A stretch of 42,864 nucleotides of DNA from Gammaproteobacteria bacterium (GTDB taxonomy: Bacteria > Pseudomonadota > Gammaproteobacteria > Chromatiales > Chromatiaceae): the NCBI GenBank assembly GCA_018812525.1, contig JAHJDE010000123.1, positions 1 to 42,864 on the forward strand. Reading direction: 5' to 3'. Below, piece after piece: positions 25,395 to 34,990 of this stretch. The translations under genes were made by a program, and so were the position numbers. The notes under the pieces are model-generated. The model did not search any database. It worked only from the letters and a program-made list of their open reading frames with translations, and was not told the origin of the DNA. The stretch's first letter is position 1; each line of letters starts with the position of its first letter.

Positions 25395-26021
25395 CTACTC
25401 GATTACCTTCAATCCCCCCTTGCGCATGATCTCCAGCCGATTGATCAGGTTGGAGGGGCGGATGTGGAAATAGGCCGTGACCCGGCGAGAGAAGAGGGCG
25501 ACATGATTGGGTGCGATCATTTCGGGACAGGCGGTCTGGCAGAGGTTGCACATGACGCACTCGACGAAGAGTTCACCCGCCTCGCTGAAACGGCCCTTGG
25601 AGGCCAGTTCGACCCCACGCTCGACATCTATGCCCTTTGGGCAGGTGGTGGTGCAGCCGGCACAGTGGCGGCACTGTTCCGCCTCGGGAAAGATCTCGTG
25701 GAACTTGGCCTGGACCTCCCAGGAGCTACGGATATCTTCCAATTGGTAGCTCTGGTGGGGCGGGGTGGGATAGATCAGGAAATGGACATCCATGCCCTCC
25801 TCGATCAGTAACTCACAGCCCAGCTCCGTGGTGACCTTGGTGCTGCCGGCGCGGCGGACCAATACGCGGCAGGAGCCGCAGACACCCTGCAGACAGCCGA
25901 CGCCTTTGACGCGCGGATAGCCTGCATACCAGAGGGCCTGGATCACCGAGTGGGATTTCGGCGCGGAGATATCCTTGCCGTTGATTCTCAGGCTGATCAG
26001 ATTTTCCGAATCAATGCTCAT
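25395..26021 (-). CDS. Iron-sulfur subunit of fumarate reductase/succinate dehydrogenase type
   Basis: A 208-aa protein. The N-terminal plant-type 2Fe-2S domain has Cys ligands C43, C48 and C51 (GCLQGVCGSC) and C69. The C-terminal part has two 4Fe-4S motifs, CRHCAGCTTTCP (C117-C127) and CVMCNLCQTACP (C155-C165). SdhB/FrdB normally carry one 3Fe-4S cluster. The full Cys sets here suggest two 4Fe-4S clusters, as in TfrB-type or ferredoxin-like subunits. There is no CCG domain. It is the first gene of the long minus-strand cluster. A possible extended -10 element (TGCTAGATT on the minus strand, near 26116) lies about 95 bp upstream, but its -35 is poor. Confidence 0.85.
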   Translation of the reverse strand: MSIDSENLISLRINGKDISAPKSHSVIQALWYAGYPRVKGVGCLQGVCGSCRVLVRRAGSTKVTTELGCELLIEEGMDVHFLIYPTPPHQSYQLEDIRSSWEVQAKFHEIFPEAEQCRHCAGCTTTCPKGIDVERGVELASKGRFSEAGELFVECVMCNLCQTACPEMIAPNHVALFSRRVTAYFHIRPSNLINRLEIMRKGGLKVIE

Positions 26022-26198
26022 TCACAACACCCAGCAGGGTTACCAGGGCGAACACCACAGGGGCCGATCCGCCTGGGGCGCGGCCTGGCCGTTAACGCGG
26101 CAAAACGAGCGGCTGAATCTAGCACAATCTCCAGGACGCTGTAATGAAACTTTAACTAATGCCCGCATAGGACGGATGAGGGGGAGGCAGTGGGATTT

Positions 26199-26248
26199 CC
26201 GGGCCGGGGACGGCAAGGGATCGGAAACCCTTGCCGCCCCCGGCCCGG
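26199..26248. terminator. Strong GC hairpin after tpx
   Basis: Two 21-base arms (CCGGGCCGGGGACGGCAAGGG and its partner 26228-26248) pair with a single mismatch around an 8-nt loop. The hairpin starts 16 bp beyond the tpx stop on the minus strand. It lacks a T-run, so it may be a transcript-stabilising hairpin or a partial terminator. It separates tpx from the electron-transfer cluster downstream on the same strand. Confidence 0.55.
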
Positions 26249-26263
26249 ATGGACGGGACGGGA

Positions 26264-26764
<501 letters not shown>

Positions 26765-26821
26765 TGTTGTTCTCCAATGAGTTGAAATTACGGGTTTGGT
26801 CGTTGGTTGAATTATGCGCGG

Positions 26822-26839
26822 ATGTGCCGAAAGGCACAT
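26822..26839. promoter_or_regulatory. Short hairpin upstream of tpx
   Basis: ATGTGCC and GGCACAT form a perfect 7-bp stem around GAAA, 58 bp upstream of the tpx start. It could be an operator or a 5' leader hairpin. No regulator is identified. Confidence 0.35.
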
Positions 26840-26867
26840 TTGCGGGTGCTACATTACCCTATCCAGA

Positions 26868-27019
26868 GAGGAACTTGCAAAATGGCCATCCTGGCCATTT
26901 TGCAAGGCGAAAACGAAAAATGCGATTTTTCGTTTTCTTCATTTTCAATGGCTTAGGCCATTGAAAATGGCGGTTCATCCCTGAACCACAAGAGGTTCTT
27001 GCAGTTTTGCAAGAACCTC
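26868..27019. mobile_element. 152-bp MITE-like element with five hairpins, copy 1
   Basis: It has imperfect terminal inverted repeats (GAGGAACTTGCAAAA against the complement of TTTTGCAAGAACCTC) and contains five consecutive hairpins: 26874-26906, 26909-26937 (13-bp stem), 26941-26968 (12-bp stem), 26972-26987 (6-bp stem) and 26992-27019 (12-bp stem). CCAGAG flanks both sides as a possible target duplication. It encodes no protein. The second copy at 38121-38272 has the same length and orientation and differs at seven positions. The gap from 26840 to 27235 otherwise holds only the leader region of the next gene. Confidence 0.85.
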
Positions 27020-27235
27020 CAGAGGGCGAGTTAAAACCGATGCGCGGCCCGCTTGGGGCATTCTATCCAGTTGGCGGGGAGAGCAACCCCGGTAGTTGGA
27101 GGGAATCGGGTTCAGAAATCGATCCGAGGGCTTGCCTGACTTTTTCCATTTGTTGTCCTAAGCTCCATGTGTGTCCATTGACAGATGTCGGTTGCAGCGG
27201 TCCGAATTAACGGGAGAAGGGGTATCCGTAGTCGT

Positions 27236-28501
27236 ATGGAAAAACACAGCAAGGTACTCATTGTTGATGACAGCAAGGCCATCACGCAATTTCTGGGCTC
27301 TTACATCGAAGAGCAGGAGCACATGCCCATCGAGATCGCCGGTAGTTTGCAGGAGGTCGAGGGGCTGCTGGCCAGGGACGACGAACGGTTTTTCGTGGCT
27401 GTGCTGGACCTCAACCTCCCCGATGCCCCCAACGGCGAGGTGGTGGATTTTGTGCTGGCCCGGAAAATCCCGGTCATCGTACTGACGGGCTTCCTGAGCG
27501 ATGAATTGCGCGACCAGATGCTGGAGAAGCGCGTTGTCGATTATGTGATGAAGAGCAATGCCAGTGAGATCAACCACGTCGCCGAGATCATTCGCCGTAT
27601 CCGGGACAACCGGGACATCAAGGTCCTGGTGGTCGATGACTCCCGCTCCTTTCGCCAGTATGTGGTGGACCTGCTCCATGTACACCGCTACCGGATCTAC
27701 CAGGCGGCCGATGGGGTGGAGGCCCTGGAGGTCCTGCAGGAACAGCCGGATTTGAGCCTGGTGCTCACCGATTACCACATGCCCCGCATGGACGGCATGG
27801 ATCTGATCAGCGAGATCCGCCGCCGTTACGGCCGCAACGAGCTGGCGATCATCGGTGTCTCCGATCGCGCCTCGCCGCTGCTCTCGGCGCGCCTGCTCAA
27901 GACCGGGGCCAACGACTTCGTCACCAAGCCCTTCATGCTCGAAGAGTTCTACTGCCGGGTGAACCAGAACATCGAGACCATCAGCCACATCCGGGCCATC
28001 CGCGAATCAGCCATTCGGGACTATCTCACCAAGGTCTACAACCGCCGCTACCTGTTCGAGGCCGGGCTCAAGCTGTTTGAGAACGCGCGACGGAAAAACA
28101 TTAGCCTGGTCGCGGCCATGGTCGATATCGACTATTTCAAACGGATCAACGACAGCTACGGTCACCACACCGGTGACGTGGCCTTGCAGCGCGTTGCCGC
28201 CGTCCTGGAAGGCGGCATTCGTGCCTCGGATCTGCTGGGACGTTACGGTGGCGAAGAATTCTGCATTCTGGCAACCAATGTATCGGAAGAAAGCCACAAG
28301 GAGTTCTTCGACCGCATTCGACAAAAGGTGGCAGACATCCGCATCCCGCATAAGGGCGAGGAGATCGCCTTCACTGTCAGCATCGGGGTGACCGATACCC
28401 TGGGTGAAAGCCTGGAGCAGATGATCGGCTGGGCCGACGAGGCCCTTTACCGGGCCAAACAGACTGGCAGGAATCGCGTGGTGTTTCATGGGCAGGAATG
28501 A
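27236..28501 (+). CDS. REC-REC-GGDEF response regulator, predicted diguanylate cyclase
   Basis: A 421-aa protein with two receiver domains. The first has DDSKA and acceptor D58 in VLDLNLP. The second has VVDDSRS, acceptor D179 in LTDYHMPRMDG, and K231 in VTKPF. The C-terminal GGDEF domain has the active motif GGEEF (338-342) and an inhibitory I-site RASD (329-332) five residues before it, so it should make c-di-GMP and be product-inhibited. The ATG at 27236 follows GGGAGAAGGGG, with a rather long 13-nt spacing. It precedes cheY by 244 bp of repeat-bearing DNA. The first receiver has PDAPNGEV instead of PxxDG, a divergent loop, and may respond differently. Confidence 0.9.
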   Translation: MEKHSKVLIVDDSKAITQFLGSYIEEQEHMPIEIAGSLQEVEGLLARDDERFFVAVLDLNLPDAPNGEVVDFVLARKIPVIVLTGFLSDELRDQMLEKRVVDYVMKSNASEINHVAEIIRRIRDNRDIKVLVVDDSRSFRQYVVDLLHVHRYRIYQAADGVEALEVLQEQPDLSLVLTDYHMPRMDGMDLISEIRRRYGRNELAIIGVSDRASPLLSARLLKTGANDFVTKPFMLEEFYCRVNQNIETISHIRAIRESAIRDYLTKVYNRRYLFEAGLKLFENARRKNISLVAAMVDIDYFKRINDSYGHHTGDVALQRVAAVLEGGIRASDLLGRYGGEEFCILATNVSEESHKEFFDRIRQKVADIRIPHKGEEIAFTVSIGVTDTLGESLEQMIGWADEALYRAKQTGRNRVVFHGQE

Positions 28502-28537
28502 TCGTTGCCTATCAAAATTTACGAAAACGGAGGCCCA

Positions 28538-28597
28538 CGTAGGAGCGAACCTGTTCGCGATCTTGCCGGACAGGTCGCGAACAGGTTCGCTCCTACG
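28538..28597. repeat. REP-like hairpin with perfect 23-bp arms
   Basis: CGTAGGAGCGAACCTGTTCG (continuing CGA) at 28538-28560 pairs exactly with 28575-28597 around a 14-nt loop. It belongs to the GTAGGAGCG family seen at 11023 and 15790. It lies between the GGDEF gene and cheY and may attenuate or end the first transcript. Confidence 0.9.
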
Positions 28598-28688
28598 ACA
28601 CCCCTTGAGGCACCGTCCTGGGCATCGGAGGATGCCGGGCATTTTGAACGCGCTTCGCACCTCGCGCTCCGCACTGAGCCCGGGTTTT

Positions 28689-28722
28689 CATCATCCGGGG
28701 TGGCTCGCTTCGCCCCATGATC
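28689..28722. repeat. REP-like hairpin, family A copy 2
   Basis: CATCATCCGGGGTGGCTCG and CGCCCCATGATC match the element at 4792-4825 over 34 bp with three differences. It lies 24 bp before the cheY start. Confidence 0.7.
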
Positions 28723-28745
28723 CTCAGGTTGGGAGTAACCCCTGA

Positions 28746-29108
28746 ATGGCGAAGATACTGACTGTTGATGACTCCCGATCCATCCGGCAAATGGTCAGCC
28801 TGACCCTGCGTACGGCGGGGTACGATGTCGTCGAGGCCGCAGACGGCGTGGAGGCGCTGGAATATGCCAGCCGCAATTCAGTCGATCTCGCCATCATCGA
28901 TGTCAATATGCCCCGCCTGGACGGCATCGCCCTGACCCGTAAGTTGCGTGAATTGGCGAATTGGCGCTTCACGCCCATCCTGATCCTTACCACTGAATCG
29001 TCCCAAGAGAGGAAGCAGGAGGGGCGGGCTGCCGGCGCCACCGGCTGGATCGTCAAGCCCTTCGATCCCGACTCGCTGCTGGCCACCATCCGCAAGGTCA
29101 TGCGCTGA
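28746..29108 (+). CDS. cheY: Chemotaxis response regulator CheY
   Basis: A 120-aa single receiver domain. It has the acidic pair in TVDDSRS, the phosphoacceptor Asp in AIIDVNMPRLDG (D52), Thr in LTTESS, and Lys in IVKPFDPD. GGGAG lies upstream of the ATG. It is the first gene of the che operon, 20 bp before cheA. It probably receives phosphate from CheA and acts on flagella, pili or another output not seen in this window. Confidence 0.93.
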   Translation: MAKILTVDDSRSIRQMVSLTLRTAGYDVVEAADGVEALEYASRNSVDLAIIDVNMPRLDGIALTRKLRELANWRFTPILILTTESSQERKQEGRAAGATGWIVKPFDPDSLLATIRKVMR

Positions 29109-29128
29109 ACGGACCGGAGTGCTTCCCC

Positions 29129-31210
29129 ATGACCATCGACCCTCGCCAGTTTCACCAGGTCTTCTTCGAAGAGAGCTTCGAGGGACTCGAGGCCATGGAA
29201 CAGGCATTGCTGACGGCCACCCCGGGACAGGTCGAGGCCGAGACCATCAATGCCATCTTCCGGGTCGCCCATACCATTAAGGGCGGTGCCGCCACCTTCG
29301 GCTTTGAGCGGATCGCCGCCCTTGCCCACCGGCTTGAGACTCTGCTAGACCAGATGCGCGCGGGCAAACGCTTGCTGGATGAGCCCGCCATCGAACTCCT
29401 GCTGGGCGGGGTGGACCTGATCAGGGCCATGATCGAAGGGGCGCGCCAGGGCATCGGAATCGACGACGAGGCGCAGGTCGGCTATATCTCCCGCTTGGAG
29501 CAGGCGATAAAGGGGGAAGCCATCAGCCCCACCCCTTTGCCTTCCGCAGTGACGGCCAGGCCGGAACCAGCCCCCAAGGCGCCAGCCCCTGGCTGGCGCA
29601 TTCGGTTCCGCCCCGATCCCTCGATCCTCGCCCACGGCAACGATGTGGTGCTCATGTTCCGCGAGTTGTCCGGCCTCGGTGATTTCCAGGTAAAGGCCGA
29701 TCTCTCTGCCTTGCCGTCCCTGCCCGAGCTGGAGGTGGAACGCTGCTATCTCGCCTGGCAGGCCGAGCTGCGCGGCGCGGTGGAGCGGCGCGCGGTGGAG
29801 GAGGTGTTCGAGTGGGTGGCTGACGAATCGGAACTGGAGATCCTGCCGATACAGGGGCGCGGCTTGCCGCAGCCCGCCGCGCCCGTAACGGACGAGGCAG
29901 TCCCGTCCGGGGCCGGCGAGGCTGTCCCGGCGGTGGCTGTCCCCAAGGCCGCGACCCTGCAAGAGGCGGTCCGGCGCGTCGCTGCCGAGCCCGGCGGTTC
30001 CATCCGGGTCAGTATCGAGAAGGTGGATGCCCTGGTGGATCTGGTAGGGGAGCTGGTCATCACCCAGTCCATGTTGAGTCGCCTAAAGGGGGCTGTGGTG
30101 GGGGAACTGGGGGAGCGCTTGGTAGCGGGCCTGAATCAGTTGGAGCGGCACACCCGCAACCTGCAGGATAGCGTACTGGGCATGCGCATGCTGCCCATCG
30201 CCTTCGTCTTCAACCGTTTCCCGCGCATGGTGCGGGACCTGGCGGCAGGCCTCGGCAAACAGGTGGTGCTGGAGGTCCAGGGTGAGTCCACCGAGATCGA
30301 CAAGACGGTGATGGAGGCAATCGGCGATCCACTGATGCACCTGGTGCGCAACGCCATCGATCACGGCCTGGAACAGCCGCAAGAGCGCCGTTCGGCAGGC
30401 AAGCCGGCAGCGGGCCGCTTGAGCCTCTCGGCCCGACACCGGTCGGGCAGCATCTACGTCGAGGTGCGGGACGACGGCCGCGGCATCGACCCCGCAAAGA
30501 TCCTCGATGCCGCCCGCGCCAAGGGGCTGCTGTCCGGCGATGCCCCGGTGGATGCCGAGGCGGCGCTGAATCTGCTGTTCCATCCCGGATTCTCCACCGC
30601 TGCCGAGGTCAGCGACATCTCCGGCCGGGGGGTGGGGCTGGACGTGGTCAATCGCAATGTCCGCGCCCTGGGTGGTTCTGTCGGCATCTCGTCGGACCTG
30701 GGGCGAGGCACCCTTTTCACCTTGCGGCTGCCCTTGACCCTGGCGATCCTGGACGGGCAACTGGTCCAGGTGGGGGGGAGCAACTACATCCTCCCCCTGG
30801 AGGCCATTGTCGAGACCATCCGGCTCGAACCGGCCCGGCTCTCATCCCTGGCCCACTGGCTCGAACTCTATCTGTTGCGGGACGACTACATCCCGGTGAT
30901 TCATCTGGCGCGGCTGTTTCAGTGTCGCGAGGCGGCGTGCGAACGGCCGCTGGTGGTGATCGTGGGCTACGAGGGACATCGCGTCGGCCTGGTGGTGGAG
31001 CAACTGCTGCATCAGCAGCAGGTAGTGATCAAGAGCCTGGAGTCCAATTTCTGGAAGGTGGAGGGCATCTCCGCCGCCACTATCCTTGGCGACGGCACCG
31101 TCGGCCTGATCCTCGACATCAGCGGGTTGATCCAGATCGCCGGCCGGGTGCTGGGGGAAACGACCGGCTGGCGGCCCCACCGCACAGCGTCTTCAGAGGC
31201 ACGGCCATGA
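29129..31210 (+). CDS. cheA: Chemotaxis histidine kinase CheA
   Basis: A 693-aa kinase. The HPt domain has H48 in RVAHTIKGGAATFGF. A linker and P2-like segment follow, starting GWRIRFRPDPSILAHGND, then the dimerisation domain VDALVDLVGELVITQSML. The ATPase has N box HLVRNAIDHGLE, G1 DDGRGID and G2 GRGVGLDVV. The C terminus is a CheW-like P5 domain (DGQLVQVGGSNYILPLEAI). All domains of a full-length CheA are present. The stop overlaps the cheW start by 4 bp (ATGA). Confidence 0.96.
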   Translation: MTIDPRQFHQVFFEESFEGLEAMEQALLTATPGQVEAETINAIFRVAHTIKGGAATFGFERIAALAHRLETLLDQMRAGKRLLDEPAIELLLGGVDLIRAMIEGARQGIGIDDEAQVGYISRLEQAIKGEAISPTPLPSAVTARPEPAPKAPAPGWRIRFRPDPSILAHGNDVVLMFRELSGLGDFQVKADLSALPSLPELEVERCYLAWQAELRGAVERRAVEEVFEWVADESELEILPIQGRGLPQPAAPVTDEAVPSGAGEAVPAVAVPKAATLQEAVRRVAAEPGGSIRVSIEKVDALVDLVGELVITQSMLSRLKGAVVGELGERLVAGLNQLERHTRNLQDSVLGMRMLPIAFVFNRFPRMVRDLAAGLGKQVVLEVQGESTEIDKTVMEAIGDPLMHLVRNAIDHGLEQPQERRSAGKPAAGRLSLSARHRSGSIYVEVRDDGRGIDPAKILDAARAKGLLSGDAPVDAEAALNLLFHPGFSTAAEVSDISGRGVGLDVVNRNVRALGGSVGISSDLGRGTLFTLRLPLTLAILDGQLVQVGGSNYILPLEAIVETIRLEPARLSSLAHWLELYLLRDDYIPVIHLARLFQCREAACERPLVVIVGYEGHRVGLVVEQLLHQQQVVIKSLESNFWKVEGISAATILGDGTVGLILDISGLIQIAGRVLGETTGWRPHRTASSEARP

Positions 31211-31764
31211 ATGAATCCATTTCAAGCGGCAGTGAGGTTGGTCGGGATGCTATCCCGCGCCAGTACCTGAGCTTCCTGTTGGAGGATGAGGCGTATGCGG
31301 TCGATATCCTCAGGGTGCGGGAGATCCGGGTCTGGGAGCACGTCACCCCCATCCCCAATACGGCGGCCTTCATCAAGGGAGTGATCAATCTGCGGGGCAC
31401 CCTGGTGCCGATCATCGACCTGCGCGAGCGTTTCGGCCTGGACCCTCGACCCTACGGTCCGCGAACAGTGGTGCTGGTGCTGGTGGTGGCGGATGCGGGC
31501 CAGGAACGCACCATGGGCCTGGTGGTCGACGGGGTCAGCAACGTCTGCACCCTGGCGCCGGACCTGATCAGCCCGCCCCCCGATTTCGGCGGCGCGGTGC
31601 ATGCCGAGTTCATCACCGGGCTCGCCACTCTGGAGGGTCGGATGCTGATCCTGCTGGACAGCGACCGGTTGTTGAACTTGGCGGAGATCTATGCCGTCGG
31701 GCAGGTGCAGCAACAGGCCAACCTGGATGCCTCCCCCCCTCCCCCGTCGGGGGAGGGAGATTAA
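31207..31764 (+). CDS. cheW: Chemotaxis coupling protein CheW
   Basis: A 185-aa CheW-fold adaptor linking receptor and kinase. It contains QYLSFLLEDEAYAVDILRVREI, PNTAAFIKGVINLRGTLVPI and LVVDGVSNVCTL. The start ATG at 31207 overlaps the cheA stop by 4 bp. A longer frame beginning upstream is the cheA sequence in another phase. The tail ends PPPPSGEGD, a short flexible extension. Confidence 0.95.
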   Translation: MNESISSGSEVGRDAIPRQYLSFLLEDEAYAVDILRVREIRVWEHVTPIPNTAAFIKGVINLRGTLVPIIDLRERFGLDPRPYGPRTVVLVLVVADAGQERTMGLVVDGVSNVCTLAPDLISPPPDFGGAVHAEFITGLATLEGRMLILLDSDRLLNLAEIYAVGQVQQQANLDASPPPPSGEGD

Positions 31765-31781
31765 TTTGGTAGGAGATTGTC

Positions 31782-34646
31782 ATGTTCAAGAAAATAAAAC
31801 TCGCCCAACAACTCCTGGCGGCCTTTCTTCTGGTCGGCACCCTGCCCCTGATCCTGGCCGGCTTCAGCATCCACTTCAAGGCCACCCAAGCCCTGTCGGA
31901 TCAGTCCTTCGCCCAATTGACCGCTATCCGCACCATCACGGGGGACCAGGTCGTCCGTTACTTTACCGGGCTGGACAAGGATGTCGGGAGCTTGGCGGAG
32001 GCCATGCGCACTTTCCGCAACAAGGCACTGAACACCTTTGCGGCAATACAGGCCAACCGCAAGGGGGAATTGGAGGGGTTTTTCAGCCGGATGGTGGATA
32101 ACACCAGGCTGTTCGCGGAGGTGACTGAGCTGAAGGGGCTCTATCAGGCACTGTTTGAATACCACAACACAACTGGCGTAACGGAAGATGGCGCCTATGA
32201 GATCGACACCCCGGAGTACCGCGACCTCTACCGCCAATACGGTGGCGTGGTGGTGAATCTGGCAGGACGCTACGGCTTTGAAGAGGTGCTGATGATCTGC
32301 GCGGCCCACGGCCACGTCATGTTCTCCACGGCGAAGCGGGATGATCTGGGCACCAACCTGCGTTTCGGCCCTTACAAGGACAGCCTGCTCCATAAGCTGT
32401 GGAAAAAGGTGACGGAGAGCGGCCGGCCTGCCATCGTCGATGTGGAACCCTACGCGGCCAACGGCGACAAGCCGACGGCCTTCATTGGCGCCCCCCTCCT
32501 CGTGGCGGGGAAGATGCAGGGCGTGATCGCGGTGCAGGTCTCCCAGGCACAGATCAACCGGATCATGACCGCCCATTCCGGCCTGGGAGAGACGGGCGAG
32601 ACCTATCTGGTCGGATCGGATCTGCTGATGCGCTCCGATTCCCGTTTCGACCCGGCCAATCGCACGGTGACAGCGAGCTTTGCCAATCCCGCCCGGGGCC
32701 GGGTTGATACCGGGCCCGTCAAGGCCGCGCTCAAGGGGGAGGCCGGCACCGGCATCACCAAGAACTACAGTGGCAAGGAGGTGCTGAGCGCCTGGTCGCC
32801 CATCACTATCATGGATCTGAACTGGGCCTTTCTGACTGAGATCGACCTGGACGAGGCCTTCAATCCGAGGGACGAATCGGGCAAGGAGTATTTACAGCAC
32901 TTCCAGGAGCTGTATGGGCTCTACGATGTCTTCCTGATCGACGCGGGCGGCTTGGTCTTTTACAGCGCCGCCAAGGAGGCGGAATACCGCACCAACATCC
33001 TGACCGGGGCCTACCGCACCACCAATCTGGGGCGGCTGGTGGCTCAGGTGCTGAAGACGGGCAGCGGGGGATTCGCCGATTTCGAACCCTATGCCCCCAG
33101 CGGGAATAAACCCTATGCCTTCCTCGCCCATCCCGTGAAGGTGGGGGACCGGGTGGAGATGGTGGTGGCCCTGCAGATCCCCATCGAGGAAATCGACAAG
33201 GTGATGCAGCAGCGCGCCGGCATGGGACAAACTGGCGAGACCTACCTGGTGGGGCCGGACAAGCGGATGCGATCCACGTCCTATCTCGATCCCCAGAACC
33301 GCTCCGTCACGGCCTCCTTTGCCGGCACGGTGGAGCGCAACGGCGTGGACACAGTGGCGGCGAGGGAGGCCCTGGAGGGCAGGTCGGGCACCCGGATCCT
33401 CAGCAACTACAGTGGCGCCACCGTGCTCTCCGCCTTTGCGCCGATTCGCATCGGTGGCCAGACCTGGGCAGTGATCGCGGAGCTGAATGCCACCGAGGCA
33501 TTCGCCGCCATTTCCCAATTGGAGTGGCTGATGGCAACCATCATCCTCCTGGCGGTGGTCGTGAACCTGGGTGTTTCGCTCTGGCTGGCCCGATCCATCA
33601 CAAGGCCGGTTACCGAGGCGGTGGCCCTCTCCTCCGCAGTGGCCGAGGGGCGCCTCGACCGGACCCTGACCACCGACCGGGGGGATGAGGTGGGACAGTT
33701 GATCCGCTGCCTGGGCGACATGAGCGCCAAGCTCCGCCGGATCGTTGCCCAGGTGCGCGGCGTCACCGACCATGTGGTGACCGCTGCGGGCGAGATCTCC
33801 AAGGGCAACATGGACCTCAGTCAGCGCACAGAGGAGCAGGCATCTTCCCTGGAAGAGACCGCCGCCAGCATGGAGGAGCTGACCTCCACGGTGAAACAGA
33901 ACGCCGAGAACGCGGTGCAGGCCAACCGCCTTGCCGCCGATGCCCGCAAGCAGGCGGAGGAAGGGGGTGGGGTCGCCGGGAGAGCGATGCAGGCGATGAC
34001 CGCCATCAACAACAGCAGCAAGCGGATTGCCGACATCATCGGTGTCATCGACGAGATCGCCTTCCAGACCAATCTGCTCTCCCTCAACGCCGCCGTGGAA
34101 GCGGCGCGCGCCGGTGAGCACGGCCGCGGCTTCGCGGTAGTGGCCGACGAGGTGCGTAAGCTGGCCCAACGTAGCGCCGATGCCGCAAAGGAAATCAAGG
34201 CCCTGATCACCGACAGCGTCGGCAAGGTGGAGGAGGGCAGCCGGCTGGTCGACGAGTCGGGACGGGCATTGTCGGAGATTATCGGGGCTGTCAAGCAGGT
34301 GAGCCATATCGTCGCCGAGATCACCGCAGCCAGCCGGGAACAGTCGGTGGGTATCGAGCAGGTCAACAAGGCCGTGGTGCAGATGGACGAGGTCACCCAG
34401 CAGAACGCCTCGCTGGTGGAAGAGGCCGCCGCGGCCGCGGCCTCGTTGGAGGATCAGGCCAAGCAGTTGCAGCGCTCAATAGCCTTCTTCAAGCTCGGCG
34501 ATGGGGATGAGCCCTCAGAGAACCGCGCGCCCGCGCAGCTGCCGCCGCCCACCCCGAAGCTGGCCGGGCGCACGGCATCGCGGCTTGGCCCGGATCGGCG
34601 CGCAAAGGGCGCCGAGACCAATGGCGACGAATGGGAGGAGTTTTAG
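31782..34646 (+). CDS. Methyl-accepting chemotaxis protein with repeated Cache sensing units
   Basis: At 954 aa this is unusually long. A first membrane helix (about 8-30) precedes a periplasmic region of about 540 residues with a duplicated unit: [20 protein letters not shown] near 270 and [20 protein letters not shown] near 485, each preceded by KPTAF or KPYAF segments. The second membrane helix (about 580-603) leads to HAMP and the signalling domain, with tip [20 protein letters not shown]. The C terminus DEWEEF fits the xWxxF pentapeptide that tethers CheR and CheB in other receptors. The ligand is unknown. It lies 17 bp after cheW. Confidence 0.93.
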   Translation: MFKKIKLAQQLLAAFLLVGTLPLILAGFSIHFKATQALSDQSFAQLTAIRTITGDQVVRYFTGLDKDVGSLAEAMRTFRNKALNTFAAIQANRKGELEGFFSRMVDNTRLFAEVTELKGLYQALFEYHNTTGVTEDGAYEIDTPEYRDLYRQYGGVVVNLAGRYGFEEVLMICAAHGHVMFSTAKRDDLGTNLRFGPYKDSLLHKLWKKVTESGRPAIVDVEPYAANGDKPTAFIGAPLLVAGKMQGVIAVQVSQAQINRIMTAHSGLGETGETYLVGSDLLMRSDSRFDPANRTVTASFANPARGRVDTGPVKAALKGEAGTGITKNYSGKEVLSAWSPITIMDLNWAFLTEIDLDEAFNPRDESGKEYLQHFQELYGLYDVFLIDAGGLVFYSAAKEAEYRTNILTGAYRTTNLGRLVAQVLKTGSGGFADFEPYAPSGNKPYAFLAHPVKVGDRVEMVVALQIPIEEIDKVMQQRAGMGQTGETYLVGPDKRMRSTSYLDPQNRSVTASFAGTVERNGVDTVAAREALEGRSGTRILSNYSGATVLSAFAPIRIGGQTWAVIAELNATEAFAAISQLEWLMATIILLAVVVNLGVSLWLARSITRPVTEAVALSSAVAEGRLDRTLTTDRGDEVGQLIRCLGDMSAKLRRIVAQVRGVTDHVVTAAGEISKGNMDLSQRTEEQASSLEETAASMEELTSTVKQNAENAVQANRLAADARKQAEEGGGVAGRAMQAMTAINNSSKRIADIIGVIDEIAFQTNLLSLNAAVEAARAGEHGRGFAVVADEVRKLAQRSADAAKEIKALITDSVGKVEEGSRLVDESGRALSEIIGAVKQVSHIVAEITAASREQSVGIEQVNKAVVQMDEVTQQNASLVEEAAAAAASLEDQAKQLQRSIAFFKLGDGDEPSENRAPAQLPPPTPKLAGRTASRLGPDRRAKGAETNGDEWEEF

Positions 34647-34696
34647 AGAGGCTTGAGACCTGAACCCTGAACCCTATTGCCATAGGTAAACCTGAC

Positions 34697-34987
34697 ATGA
34701 GCCGTACCCTCGAACTCGGGCCCCTGTTGACCATCGCCGAAGGGGCACAGACCCTCTCCTCTCTGGAAGGGGTGCTGCGCGGTAGTCAGTCCGTTACGAT
34801 CGACGCCGCTCGCGTGACCGCCGTTGACACCGCGGGGCTGCAATTGCTGGCGGTCTTCTGTCGCGAGGCCGAGAGCCGGGGCATCCCGGTCCACTGGCAG
34901 TCGGTGGGGAAGACGATTGCGAAGGCGGCGGGTCTGCTGGGTTTGACCGAGGCGCTGGGTCTGCCCCCGGCGGGTCAGGGGGACTGA
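34697..34987 (+). CDS. STAS domain protein
   Basis: A 96-aa single STAS domain. ITAVDTAGLQLLAVFC-type sequence (TAVDTAGLQLL) is the conserved loop; the usual phosphorylatable Ser/Thr position reads DTAG. The family includes SpoIIAA-type anti-anti-sigma factors and MlaB. Such genes often occur in che clusters. Its partner here is unknown. It starts 50 bp after the receptor and ends 3 bp before the next gene. Confidence 0.8.
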   Translation: MSRTLELGPLLTIAEGAQTLSSLEGVLRGSQSVTIDAARVTAVDTAGLQLLAVFCREAESRGIPVHWQSVGKTIAKAAGLLGLTEALGLPPAGQGD

Positions 34988-34990
34988 GCC

